Assembly (NCBI GenBank): GCA_041654095.1 | Contig: JBAZED010000005.1 | Location: forward strand, 8,605-72,604 | DNA length: 64,000 nt | From: UBA1424 sp041654095 | GTDB taxonomy: Bacteria; Bacillota_I; Bacilli_A; RFN20; CAG-826 | Direction: 5' to 3' | Shown: positions 15,488 to 24,035 of the stretch, piece by piece | Numbering within the stretch: the stretch's first letter is position 1 | Layout of the letters: each line of letters opens with the position of its first letter | Made by a program: the position numbers and the translations under genes | Notes under the pieces: generated by a model | What the model was told of the DNA's origin: nothing | Database searches by the model: none | Seen by the model: the letters and a program-made list of their open reading frames with translations, nothing else

Positions 15488-16717
15488 TTAGAAAGCCCAG
15501 TTGCCGTTTTTAAAGATTGGAACCTTTTTACCATCTTGGGTGATGGCGACGATCGACAGATCTTCGCTGCCGACCATGAAATCGACGTGGATCATCGAAT
15601 CATTGACACCCATCTTCGTCAATTCTTCTTTGGTGTACTTGCCATAATCGATGACGGTGTTGGTGTAGCCCATCCCCAAGGCGAAATGGCAAGAGGCGTT
15701 TTCGTCATAGAGCGTATTCCAGAAGAGGATGCCCGAATTGCGAATCGGGGAATTGAAAGGAACGAGGGCGACTTCGCCGAGATATCCGGCGAATTCATCC
15801 ATCGAAATCATGTGTTTGAGCAATTCTTCATTTTTCTCGGCGTGGACTTCGACGGCTTTTCCGCCTTTAAAGACGATGTGAAAGTTTTCAATTAACTCGC
15901 CTTGGTAAGACAGAGGTTTGGTGGAATAGACGACGCCTTCTGCTTTGCCGCGCTCCGGTGTCGTGAAACATTCCTCACTGGGAATATTGGGATTGAAAAA
16001 GGTGCCGCCACCTAAAGTTTTTTCGCCGCCGCCGAGCCAATTGACATTCGGCATAATGCCGACTTTGATATCAGTGCCGTTCTTGCTCGTATAATGAAGA
16101 CTGGCGATTTTTAACGAGTTGAGATAATCGCATCTTTTCTTGAGATTAGCGTTGTGAGCGTGCCAGTTAGCGATTGGGTCGCCCTCATCGGCGTGCGATG
16201 TGTAAAGAATGGCTTCCCATAGTTTTTCGATGGCCTTTCTTTTAGAAAGATCAGGGAATACTTTTTTGGCCCAAGCGGCGCCGGGGACACCGGCGATGGT
16301 CCATTGATACTTGTTTTCGCGCTCGTCGCGGTACGGCTTGAGAATCGGATAGACAGCCTGCCCGACTTTCGCAATCTTGGCTTGATCGACGCCTTTCAGC
16401 GCATCGGGATCTTCGCTCAGGATGTAAATCGTGGCCGGCAAGGTCTTGACGTAGTGCTTTTCTCTTTCGATAATCCAATTCGGAACTTCCGAAAGTGATT
16501 TAACAGATTCTTTCTTGTACTGTATTTTGTCGATTGGGCTGTGCGACCAGCGAACCGCCACCGATTTTGCTCCGGCTTTATAGGCTTCGGCAACAACATA
16601 TTCGACAAAGCGCGGTTGGTCCAGTTCGGCATAGACGATGACATCTTGTCCTTTTTGAACGTTGGCGCCGATGCGGACAACAAGTTCGGCGTACTTTCGT
16701 AAAACTTTCGTTTTCAT
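15488..16717 (-). CDS. M29 family aminopeptidase (AmpS/PepS)
   Basis: The 409-residue protein matches the thermophilic metalloaminopeptidase family M29 over its whole usual length. Characteristic segments are GANVQKGQDVIVYAELDQ at the N-terminus, NIPSEECFTTPERGKAEG (first metal-binding Glu, about 245-262), LGEVALVPFNSPI (second Glu, about 310), CHFALGMGY (His, about 340) and NDSMIHVDFMVGSEDL (His and Asp, about 373-388). It removes N-terminal residues from peptides in the cytoplasm using two metal ions. A GAGAGGTATAAAT ribosome site precedes the ATG. It is a single gene ending at the shared terminator. Confidence 0.9.
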   Translation of the reverse strand: MKTKVLRKYAELVVRIGANVQKGQDVIVYAELDQPRFVEYVVAEAYKAGAKSVAVRWSHSPIDKIQYKKESVKSLSEVPNWIIEREKHYVKTLPATIYILSEDPDALKGVDQAKIAKVGQAVYPILKPYRDERENKYQWTIAGVPGAAWAKKVFPDLSKRKAIEKLWEAILYTSHADEGDPIANWHAHNANLKKRCDYLNSLKIASLHYTSKNGTDIKVGIMPNVNWLGGGEKTLGGGTFFNPNIPSEECFTTPERGKAEGVVYSTKPLSYQGELIENFHIVFKGGKAVEVHAEKNEELLKHMISMDEFAGYLGEVALVPFNSPIRNSGILFWNTLYDENASCHFALGMGYTNTVIDYGKYTKEELTKMGVNDSMIHVDFMVGSEDLSIVAITQDGKKVPIFKNGNWAF

Positions 16718-16809
16718 ATTTATACCTCTCGTAATTAGTTCGGTAAATATTGTATCATATAGGGTGTCAATTTATTTGTATAAATTTGTAAAGAGTGGAG
16801 GATGGATTT

Positions 16810-17481
16810 GTGAAGAAAATGTACAAGGTCTGGGCCATTTGGCAAATATGCGAAGCGATTATCTTGTTAGCCGCCGGCGTTTTGACGATTATTTTTTCAC
16901 AGGATAACGATTTCCGGAAATGGATTTTCGTCGCTATCGGTTCATTTGTTATCTTAGATGGAACGTTGCGTATTTTAATGCCGTTTTTCAATAAGGATCC
17001 CGGCGACAATTCCCTTTTTACTGGCATCTTTGAAGTTGCTTTTGGCATCGTCGTCATTCGATTTTCAGCTGAAATTACCGAAATAGTCATGTTTTTCATC
17101 TCGACCCTGCTTCTCGTCGTGGCTCCCGTCGCCATCGCTGACGGCATCATCCGCATCAAGAAAAAGCAAGAGATGCTCTTCTTTCCGGTCCTGGAATTCA
17201 TCGCCGCCGCCCTTTTTATTTCCGTCGGCGTCGTCATCTTGGTGGCAATTAGCAGCGCGCCGAACATCGTTTTGATCGTCGTCGGCGCGATTCTCATCAT
17301 CCTCGCTATCGTCGAAATCGTCTTCACGGTCAAGACTTTGCTCAAGGTCAAAGAACGCGATAAACGGGAAAAGGGAAAAGCCGACGAGAAAGAAAAGAAA
17401 AAGAAGGTTGTCAAAAAAGAAGTCCTAGAGCCGGTCATCGTTGAAGAAGGGGAAGCCTTCCCAGTCGACAAAGTCGAATAA
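16810..17481 (+). CDS. DUF308/HdeD-like membrane protein
   Basis: I start this 223-residue protein at a GTG (16810), because GGAGG lies 8 bases upstream and MKKMYKVWAIWQI begins normally; a GTG at 16795 would be inside that ribosome site. It has six closely spaced hydrophobic helices arranged as three hairpins, with repeated charged turns (ISQDNDFRKW, DGIIRIKKKQE) and the pattern VLDGTLRIL, as in the HdeD/DUF308 family. The C-terminal 50 residues are highly charged (KEKKKKVVKKEV). No enzymatic role is known; HdeD is linked to acid resistance in enterobacteria. The gene is monocistronic and has its own terminator. Confidence 0.6.
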   Translation: MKKMYKVWAIWQICEAIILLAAGVLTIIFSQDNDFRKWIFVAIGSFVILDGTLRILMPFFNKDPGDNSLFTGIFEVAFGIVVIRFSAEITEIVMFFISTLLLVVAPVAIADGIIRIKKKQEMLFFPVLEFIAAALFISVGVVILVAISSAPNIVLIVVGAILIILAIVEIVFTVKTLLKVKERDKREKGKADEKEKKKKVVKKEVLEPVIVEEGEAFPVDKVE

Positions 17482-17490
17482 TCAGAAATA

Positions 17491-17525
17491 AACGAACCGC
17501 ATCAATTGGAATGCGGTTCGTTTTT
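17491..17525. terminator. Rho-independent terminator between convergent genes
   Basis: AACGAACCGCAT (17491-17502) pairs with ATGCGGTTCGTT (17511-17522), followed by TTT on the plus strand. It serves the DUF308-like gene and possibly the minus-strand gene ending at 17527. Confidence 0.85.
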
Positions 17526-17526
17526 A

Positions 17527-18117
17527 TTATCTTGAGGCGCCGGTCAATTCTCGGAAATGGGGCAATGAATCGCACCAATCGGCGAAGACTTGCCACTCTT
17601 TGAGCTTGTGATAACGGCGTTGCATATACATCGTTTTCAGCTGCTGATAATTCGTCGTCATCGTCGCTCCCAAACAGAAGCCACATGGCAGCGAAGCAAC
17701 AATTTCCCGCCACAGGGTATTTTTCCGGCTATCGTCTTCGCTGAGCGCGAGATATTCGCCGACCATTTCATTGATGAGGTCGATTGCTTTAGGGCTCGTC
17801 TCGCTGACGCATTGATTGGCGATATCAAACTTTAATAGGCAGTGCATCGTCGATTGCGAAGAGACGAAATCAAACCAGTGATAGCGCTGGGCTTGCTTCC
17901 ACCAAAATAGGGGTGCCGTCACATCCATCTGGACGAGGATGCCTTTTAAGTAGTTATCATGGCCCTCCCCAGATTTCGTCGTGCCGAGTTTTGCGGCCCG
18001 CACATAATCCTTGTCGGTCATCTCGCTGGTGTCAATTTCTACGCGCATCGGATTACCCGAGGCTTTGATGGCGCGCTCCACACCATATACTTGAGTGTTC
18101 GTGATTTTAAATTCCAT
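17527..18117 (-). CDS. ThyX-like protein with altered flavin motif
   Basis: The 196-residue protein resembles flavin-dependent thymidylate synthase (ThyX) in length and layout. The segment WWKQAQRYHWFDFVSSQS (about 72-89) aligns with the ThyX signature RQWxRHRxxSxNExS, but the RHR core is R78-Y79-H80, and the C-terminal TTNYQQLKTMYMQRRYHKL (about 154-172) corresponds to the NARxLxxFxxLR...EIR part. It overlaps folD by 11 bases; ThyX uses methylenetetrahydrofolate, the substrate of FolD, so the pairing fits one-carbon metabolism. The altered motif leaves it open whether it makes dTMP or another modified pyrimidine. Confidence 0.55.
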   Translation of the reverse strand: MEFKITNTQVYGVERAIKASGNPMRVEIDTSEMTDKDYVRAAKLGTTKSGEGHDNYLKGILVQMDVTAPLFWWKQAQRYHWFDFVSSQSTMHCLLKFDIANQCVSETSPKAIDLINEMVGEYLALSEDDSRKNTLWREIVASLPCGFCLGATMTTNYQQLKTMYMQRRYHKLKEWQVFADWCDSLPHFRELTGASR

Positions 18118-18898
18118 GCTTCATGATCTCCATTAAGTTTTCATATAAGGCTAGGCGCGTCAAGGGGCCGACACCTCCGGGTACCGGAGTTTGCAATCGC
18201 ACTTTCTGCCCCGGCTTGACATCGCCATATAAAGCGCCGTCAACGCGGTTGATGCCGACATCGATGATGACGGCCGACTCCTTAAAATGATAGCCATCGA
18301 TCATCCATTTTTTGCCGATAGCCGCGATGATGATATCCGCATGTTCTAAGTAGAACTTCATGTCTTCGGGTTTCGTTTTCGAATGCAAGACGGTGACGTT
18401 TGCGCTCTCTTTAGTCAGCAAGGCGGCCATCGGTTTGCCGACGATGTTGCTCCGGCCGATGACGACGGCATTCTCACCCAACAAATCGATTTTTTCGAAG
18501 CGAAGATAATCCAAAATTCCGCGCGGTGTGCAGGCTTTCAGGGACGATAAAGGATGAAAGCCATCAACATCTTTTTTAGGATTTATCGCGACCTTGACCT
18601 TATCTTCGCCAATTTGCTTGGGAAGCGGGACTTGGACGATGAAGCCGTGGATCTCCGGATTATTATTCAAAGATTCGACAACGCGCAAAGTTTCTTCTTC
18701 GCTCGTGTCGAGAGGCAGTTTGATATGCGTCGCCAAAACGCCTAATTCTTCGGCGTCTCTTAACTTGCCGCGAATATACGAATTTGAACCTTCGTCTTCG
18801 TTGACTTGGACGATAGCTAAATGAGGTTTGATCTTCATCGAAGCGACCTCGTCGCGAATTTGTGCTTTGCGCATCGCGACATATTCTTTAATTTCCAT
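18107..18898 (-). CDS. folD: Bifunctional methylenetetrahydrofolate dehydrogenase/cyclohydrolase
   Basis: FolD interconverts 5,10-methylene- and 10-formyl-tetrahydrofolate in the cytoplasm, using NADP+. The 263-residue protein has SNSYIRGKLRDAEELG with the catalytic Lys of the Y-x-x-x-K motif (about 45-60), IVQVPLPKQI, NPKKDVDGFHP, the dinucleotide-binding VVIGRSNIVGKPMAALL (about 157-173) and the terminal VPGGVGPLTRLAL. I start at the ATG 18898, where GAGGTG lies 7 bases upstream; upstream frame extension has no such site. It leads a two-gene unit with the ThyX-like gene, overlapping it by 11 bases. Confidence 0.95.
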   Translation of the reverse strand: MEIKEYVAMRKAQIRDEVASMKIKPHLAIVQVNEDEGSNSYIRGKLRDAEELGVLATHIKLPLDTSEEETLRVVESLNNNPEIHGFIVQVPLPKQIGEDKVKVAINPKKDVDGFHPLSSLKACTPRGILDYLRFEKIDLLGENAVVIGRSNIVGKPMAALLTKESANVTVLHSKTKPEDMKFYLEHADIIIAAIGKKWMIDGYHFKESAVIIDVGINRVDGALYGDVKPGQKVRLQTPVPGGVGPLTRLALYENLMEIMKHGI

Positions 18899-18971
18899 GA
18901 TTATCACCTCTTGATTAATACGACATATTTTAACATTTATACATATTGTTATGTAGAGCGGAGCGCAATAT

Positions 18972-20501
18972 TCATAAAAGCGTCGCAAAGCCTCTTAAGA
19001 AACTGATCCATAGGCGATGGAAGAGGCCGGTCTTGGTTTCGCGAAGGGAGATTTGCTTGGAATCTGAGAAGATGTTTTCGAAATCCTTTTCGACTTCTTG
19101 AATAATCGGGCTTCGATAAATCCAAACCCCGTTTTCAAAATGGAGAAAGAGGCTGCGAAAATCGAGATTAATCGTCCCGATCGTCAGAAAATCATCATCG
19201 GCCAAAAAGACCTTTTGATGGATGAAGCCGGGAATATACTCATAGATTTTGACACCGGCTTCGATGAGGGGGCGATAATAAGATCTGGTCACTTGAAAAA
19301 CGATTTTCTTATCGGGGATGCCGGGCGTGACGATCCGGACGTCGACGCCCTGCTTTGCTGCATTCGAAAAAGCGACGAGCATCTCGTTATCGAGGATGAG
19401 GTACGGAGTCGTGATATATATTCTTTTTTTGGCCCTTCCAATCATGTTTAAGTAGACGTTCTCGCCCACCGCTTCGTCATCAAGAGGCGTGTCGGCGTAC
19501 GGCTGCACAAACCCGGGATCGACGATGCGCAGCGCTTTGCTCTCGGCGAGAAATGGTTCGTATTCCTCAACTTTACCGATCAGCACGCTCCAGAAGGTCA
19601 AAAACATCAAGGTCATATTGTGAACGGCATCGCCGCGAATGAGCAGGGCGTTGTCCTTCCAATAGCCAAACCGAACTTTGAGGTTGAAGTATTCGTCGGC
19701 GAGGTTGATGCCGCCGGTAAAAGCCGTCGAACCATCGATTATCAGCATCTTGCGATGGTCGCGGTTGTTGATGCGGGCATTGAGAAAGGGCAAGAAACGG
19801 TTAAAGGCAAAAGCCTTGATGCCGACTTGCCACAACTTCTTATCGAAATTGTGGGGAAGCGAAGATATCGAACCCATATCATCATAGATGACGCGAACAT
19901 CGACTCCTTCCTCGACTTTCTGTTTGAGAATCTCGAGAATCTGCGACCAGAGGTGGCCCTCCGAAATGATGAAGTACTCGATGAAGATGAATTTCTTCGC
20001 TTTTTTAAGCTCGGCTATCAGCGTGGTTAAAAAGGACTCGCCCGAATCGAAGTATTTGAGGTAGCTATTCTGATAAGGGCCGAAACCCGTCGCGGTCTTG
20101 ATATAAGTGCTCTGAGAGAAAGCGTCGAGGTTTTCTTGTTCGAGAAGCCCGATAACATCGCTTGTTTTGCGCGTTGAAATCTCGATCATCTCCTCCATTT
20201 TCTGAACCATTCTCTTGGACTTGCGATTCATTTTTTTGTTGCCGAAAAGGAGATATAGAAAACCGCCGAAAACCGGGAAGATCAAAATGAGCACCAACCA
20301 CGAAATCTTATAGCTCGGATTGCTGCGGTTACCGATGATGAATAAAACGACGACGATGCTGGCGAGGAGAAAAGCTAAATATAGGTACGGATAGTAGTCG
20401 CGAATATAGATGATTCCCAGGACGATAATCGCAATCTGCGCGAGAAAGAGCAAAAAGACGATGAGCAGTCGCCAGAGATGCATCTTCAAAAAGTTTTTCA
20501 T
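18972..20501 (-). CDS. cls: Cardiolipin synthase
   Basis: The 509-residue protein condenses two phosphatidylglycerol molecules into cardiolipin and glycerol. Two N-terminal membrane helices (about 10-32 and 36-58, then LIFPVFGGFLYLLFG) precede the phospholipase D fold with two HKD motifs: HRKMLIIDGSTAFTGGIN (about 243-260) and HQKVFLADDDFLTIGTIN (about 422-439). Length and layout match Bacillota ClsA-type enzymes. The gene appears monocistronic: an upstream terminator isolates it from secG and about 70 bases separate it from folD. Confidence 0.95.
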   Translation of the reverse strand: MKNFLKMHLWRLLIVFLLFLAQIAIIVLGIIYIRDYYPYLYLAFLLASIVVVLFIIGNRSNPSYKISWLVLILIFPVFGGFLYLLFGNKKMNRKSKRMVQKMEEMIEISTRKTSDVIGLLEQENLDAFSQSTYIKTATGFGPYQNSYLKYFDSGESFLTTLIAELKKAKKFIFIEYFIISEGHLWSQILEILKQKVEEGVDVRVIYDDMGSISSLPHNFDKKLWQVGIKAFAFNRFLPFLNARINNRDHRKMLIIDGSTAFTGGINLADEYFNLKVRFGYWKDNALLIRGDAVHNMTLMFLTFWSVLIGKVEEYEPFLAESKALRIVDPGFVQPYADTPLDDEAVGENVYLNMIGRAKKRIYITTPYLILDNEMLVAFSNAAKQGVDVRIVTPGIPDKKIVFQVTRSYYRPLIEAGVKIYEYIPGFIHQKVFLADDDFLTIGTINLDFRSLFLHFENGVWIYRSPIIQEVEKDFENIFSDSKQISLRETKTGLFHRLWISFLRGFATLL

Positions 20502-20542
20502 CGTTAAGACCTATATGATTATTATACGATAAGAATGCAAAA

Positions 20543-20566
20543 AAGAAAAAAGCCCCTCAAGGGGCT
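20543..20566 (-). terminator. Rho-independent terminator of secG
   Basis: AGCCCCT-TG-AGGGGCT on the minus strand (20551-20566) is followed by TTTTTTCTTTT. It separates secG from cls. Confidence 0.85.
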
Positions 20567-20586
20567 CATTCATTTGCTCATATAGA

Positions 20587-20823
20587 TTAGGCGGCGCTTT
20601 GCAAAACGCTGATCAAGATGGCGAAGAAAAAGAAGACGATCGCAAAACCGAAGGTCAACCATGTCACAACTAATTCCGAACCTCTTTCCTTCGTCTTGAC
20701 GAATATATTTGTTCCGCCGCCGGTAATAGCACCGGAAGCACCTTCTGATTTACCGCCTTGTAGCAATGACAAGACAATGATAATTAAGGCGACAATCAGG
20801 AACATAACATCATACCATTTCAT
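20587..20823 (-). CDS. secG: SecG subunit of the SecYEG translocon
   Basis: The 78-residue protein has two membrane helices (about 4-21 and 52-73) joined by a Gly/Ser-rich loop (LLQGGKSEGASGAITGGG), the classic SecG shape: LLQxGK...GA is the family signature. It assists SecA-driven export across the cytoplasmic membrane. The ATG has AGGAG upstream. It is followed by its own terminator; uvrB lies about 70 bases upstream on the same strand. Confidence 0.93.
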   Translation of the reverse strand: MKWYDVMFLIVALIIIVLSLLQGGKSEGASGAITGGGTNIFVKTKERGSELVVTWLTFGFAIVFFFFAILISVLQSAA

Positions 20824-20893
20824 TGTTTTGTTCTCCTTTTGCAGTTATGCTTTAATATCTTCGCACACTCTTTTTCTTAAAGCAAATGCTTTA

Positions 20894-22870
20894 TTAGCGC
20901 AGCGTCGCTTTTATTTCGAAGATAATATCGCGAATTTCCGCAGCTTTCTCAAAATCGTAGTTTTTGGCGGCCTCGCGCATCTGCTTCTCGAGCTCTTTGA
21001 TGTGAACTTCGATTTCGCTACGCGATGCCTTGGCCGTAAAGATTTTCAATACTTCCTGTTCGTCTTCCATATTCTTTAGCGGAGGCCGAATGTCTTTAAT
21101 AATCGTCTCGGGAACAATGCCATTTTCTTCATTGAAGTTTTCTTGAATTTTGCGGCGGCGATCAGTTTCTCCGATCGCAAAACGCATCGAATCAGTCATG
21201 TTATCGGCATACATAATGACCAGGCCGTTCTTGTTGCGGGCCGCTCGACCAATGACTTGGATGAGGGAGCGCGACGAGCGGAGAAAACCTTCTTTGTCGG
21301 CGTCGAGGATGGCAATAAGCGATACTTCGGGGATATCGAGACCTTCGCGAAGGAGGTTGATGCCGACGAGGACGTCGTATTTTCCTTTCCGCAGTTGATA
21401 GATTATTTCGGTCCGTTCGAGGGTCTTGGTTTCGCTGTGCAAATAGGCGACTTTGATGCCGCGCTCTTTGAGGAAGGCGGTCAAGTCCTCCGCCATGCGA
21501 ATCGTCAGCGTCACGATCATCGTTCTTTCCTTAGCGAGGATTCGCTGTTTTATTTCATAAATTATGTCGTCGATTTGACCAAGAGTCCGGCGCACCTCAA
21601 GGCGGGGATCGACTAGACCGGTCGGTCGAATAATCTGTTCGACGATTTCGCGATGAGCTCGATCGAGTTCATAATCACCAGGCGTCGCCGATGTGCAGAT
21701 GGTCTGCGGCATCACGTCTTCAAACTCCGCAAAATTTAAGGGGCGGTTATCGAGGGCACTCGGCAGGCGGAAACCATATTCGACCAACGTCAATTTGCGC
21801 GAGCGGTCGCCATTGTACATGCCGCGAACTTGTGGCAAAGTAACGTGCGATTCATCGATGATTAAGAGAAAATCCTTCGGGAAATAATCGATCAATGTAA
21901 AGGGCCGCTCACCAGGTTGTCTCTTATCGATGTGCCGAGAATAATTCTCGATGCCGGGACACATTCCAAACTCCAGCATGCTCTCGACGTCTTGGCGGGT
22001 TCTCATCTCGAGGCGTTCAGCTTCAAGCAACTTACCTTCTTGCTTATAAAAAGCAAGCCTTGTCTCTAATTCCGCCAATATCGTAACCGTCGCTTCTTTG
22101 ATTCTCTGCCGTGTCGAGGCGTGGCCATAGGCCGGAAAAATCGGATAAGTGAGGAATGTCCTTTTCACTTCTCCGGTTAAAATATCGACCATGGCGATAC
22201 GTTCAATCGCATCACCGAAAGTATCAATTTTGATGAAGTATTCGTCGGTGTGCGGAGGGACAATTTGAATGATGTCACCTTGAACGCGAAATGAACCCGG
22301 AACCAAATCTATGTTGTTGCGGACATATTGCGAATCGATCAATTTGTGAAATAAAGCTTTCCGGTCAATAGTTTCTCCGACGCGAATTTCAAAGACGAGA
22401 TTTCGATATTCATCAGGGTCCGTCAGGCCGTAAATGGAGGCGACCGAGGCGACGACGATTGTGTCGCGGCGTTCCAAGACGGAATTAATCGCGCTCGTCC
22501 TCAGCATCTCAATCTCTTCATTCATCACAGCGCTTTTGTCGATGTAGGTATCGGATTTGGGCAGGTAGGCTTCCGGCTGATAAAAGTCGAAATTGGAGAC
22601 AAAATACTCGACGCGGTTTTCCGGAAAAAGCTCTTTGAATTCGCCGTACAATTGACCGGCTAAAGTCTTGTTGTGAACGAGGACGAGAGTCGGTTTTTGA
22701 ACGGCTTGAATAACGTTGGAAGCCGTAAACGTCTTGCCAGTTCCCGTCGCTCCCAAAAGAACTTGAATCGGCTTACCTTGTCCGAGACCTTCCACCAATT
22801 GGCGAATAGCCGTCGGCTGGTCACCGGTCGGTTTATACGATGATGTCAATTTGAATTTATGCGTTTCCAT
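20894..22870 (-). CDS. uvrB: Excinuclease ABC subunit B
   Basis: UvrB is the damage-verifying helicase-like component of nucleotide excision repair; it receives DNA from UvrA and recruits UvrC. The 658-residue protein shows Walker A GATGTGKT (about 39-46), the beta-hairpin with the YDYYQPEAY-type motif here as FDFYQPEAYLP, the DEAH-like DESHVTLPQ, helicase motifs V/VI (NLLREGLDIPEVS; QVIGRAARN) and the C-terminal UVR domain (about 620-655) with KQMREAAKNYDFEKAAEIRD. No uvrA follows. Full length for the family. Confidence 0.97.
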   Translation of the reverse strand: METHKFKLTSSYKPTGDQPTAIRQLVEGLGQGKPIQVLLGATGTGKTFTASNVIQAVQKPTLVLVHNKTLAGQLYGEFKELFPENRVEYFVSNFDFYQPEAYLPKSDTYIDKSAVMNEEIEMLRTSAINSVLERRDTIVVASVASIYGLTDPDEYRNLVFEIRVGETIDRKALFHKLIDSQYVRNNIDLVPGSFRVQGDIIQIVPPHTDEYFIKIDTFGDAIERIAMVDILTGEVKRTFLTYPIFPAYGHASTRQRIKEATVTILAELETRLAFYKQEGKLLEAERLEMRTRQDVESMLEFGMCPGIENYSRHIDKRQPGERPFTLIDYFPKDFLLIIDESHVTLPQVRGMYNGDRSRKLTLVEYGFRLPSALDNRPLNFAEFEDVMPQTICTSATPGDYELDRAHREIVEQIIRPTGLVDPRLEVRRTLGQIDDIIYEIKQRILAKERTMIVTLTIRMAEDLTAFLKERGIKVAYLHSETKTLERTEIIYQLRKGKYDVLVGINLLREGLDIPEVSLIAILDADKEGFLRSSRSLIQVIGRAARNKNGLVIMYADNMTDSMRFAIGETDRRRKIQENFNEENGIVPETIIKDIRPPLKNMEDEQEVLKIFTAKASRSEIEVHIKELEKQMREAAKNYDFEKAAEIRDIIFEIKATLR

Positions 22871-22912
22871 AATGGCTCAATTTGCAGGTTTCCCGCGCAA
22901 ATAGCGAGTATT

Positions 22913-24035
22913 TTACAAAATAATGTCCTTTTTATTGCGCGCTTCCATATCGAGCATGGCATTGATAAAACCATCGATATTGCCATCCATGACGCTCTGG
23001 ACATCGCCTTCGGAGTAATCCGTGCGGTTGTCTTTCACAAGCGTGTATGGACAAAAGACGTAAGAGCGAATCTGGCTTCCCCACTCAATCGCTTTCTGCT
23101 CGCCCACAATGTTTTTCAACTCATCGCTTTTGCGCGTTTGTTCCAGTTCGTAAAGCTGGCCTTTTAGCATATTCATCGCCATCTCGCGATTGGATACTTG
23201 CGACCTCTCGACTTGACATGAGACGACAATTCCGGTCGGAAGGTGGGTTATGCGCACGGCGCTCTCCGTCTTGTTGACGTTTTGACCGCCCGCTCCACCG
23301 CTGCGATACGTATCGACTTTGAGATCGTTCTCGTTGATATCGATGTTGATGTTATTGTCGAATTCCGGAACGACATTGACTGAGGCAAAGGAAGTGTGGC
23401 GGCGCGCGTTTGAATCGAATGGCGATATTCGCACCAAGCGATGAACGCCCTTTTCGCCTTTTAACAAACCATAGGCATTCTTGCCTTTAATATTGATTGT
23501 CACCGTTTTGATGCCGGCTTCTTCACCGGCTTGATAATCGATGACTTGCATTTTGAAGCGATGTCTTTCCGCCCAACGCACGTACATTCGATAGAGCATG
23601 TCGGCCCAGTCGTGCGATTCCGTTCCGCCCGCCCCTGGATGAATGATAACAATAGCATTTAAATGGTCGAATTTGCCTGTGAAATACAGTTCGGAGCGCA
23701 AGCTTTTGACATCGGATCCTAATTCATCGAGAAGTTCTTCGATGAACGAAAGCATGTCCTGATCATCGGGAGAAGTAACGCTCAAAAGTTCTTTGAGGTC
23801 CTTATGAGTTTTCGTTATCTTGTGATACGTATCGTAGGTATCTTTAATTTTGTTATATTCGCTAACGACGCTCACCGCGTTTTTCTGGTCATTCCAAAAA
23901 CCAGGCTCGTTTTGAACGATATCTAATTCTTTTAGTCTTGACTCTAAACTAACCAAGTCAAAGAGAATCACCGAGTCGATAAACGGATTTGCTCAGTTCG
24001 CTGAAGACAAATGTCAGTTCTTGCAACTCTTTCAT
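22913..24035 (-). CDS. prfB: Peptide chain release factor 2, with programmed +1 frameshift
   Basis: RF2 ends translation at UAA and UGA. Translation starts at the ATG 24035 (MKELQELTFVF) and meets an in-frame TGA at codon 26 (23958-23960) inside CTTTGAC; a +1 shift joins it to the frame that continues DLVSLESRLKELD to 22913, giving 373 residues. This is the known autoregulatory site. The long frame contains the SPF stop-recognition tripeptide (RISPFDSNARRH) and the catalytic GGQ (GGAGGQNVNKTES). A GGTGA purine stretch precedes the slippery CTT. The ATG overlaps the secA stop (TAATG). The shift proves TGA is a stop codon here. Confidence 0.95.
23958..23963 (-). other. Programmed +1 frameshift site of prfB
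   Basis: Minus-strand CTT TGA C: codon 25 CTT slips forward one base when RF2 is scarce, so TGA is read as part of GAC. Codon 26 is the same position as in Escherichia coli. Confidence 0.93.

Noticed and set aside
16767..17471. Minus-strand ORF of 234 codons, rich in Thr, Ser, Ile and Met
   Set aside because: It is the antisense of the six-helix DUF308-like gene; the composition is typical of antisense frames of membrane genes.
19620..20030. Plus-strand ORF of 136 codons inside cls
   Set aside because: Antisense shadow of the cardiolipin synthase gene.
23958..23960. Stop codon within prfB read as a disrupted gene
   Set aside because: The context CTTTGAC at codon 26 is the known programmed frameshift, not damage.
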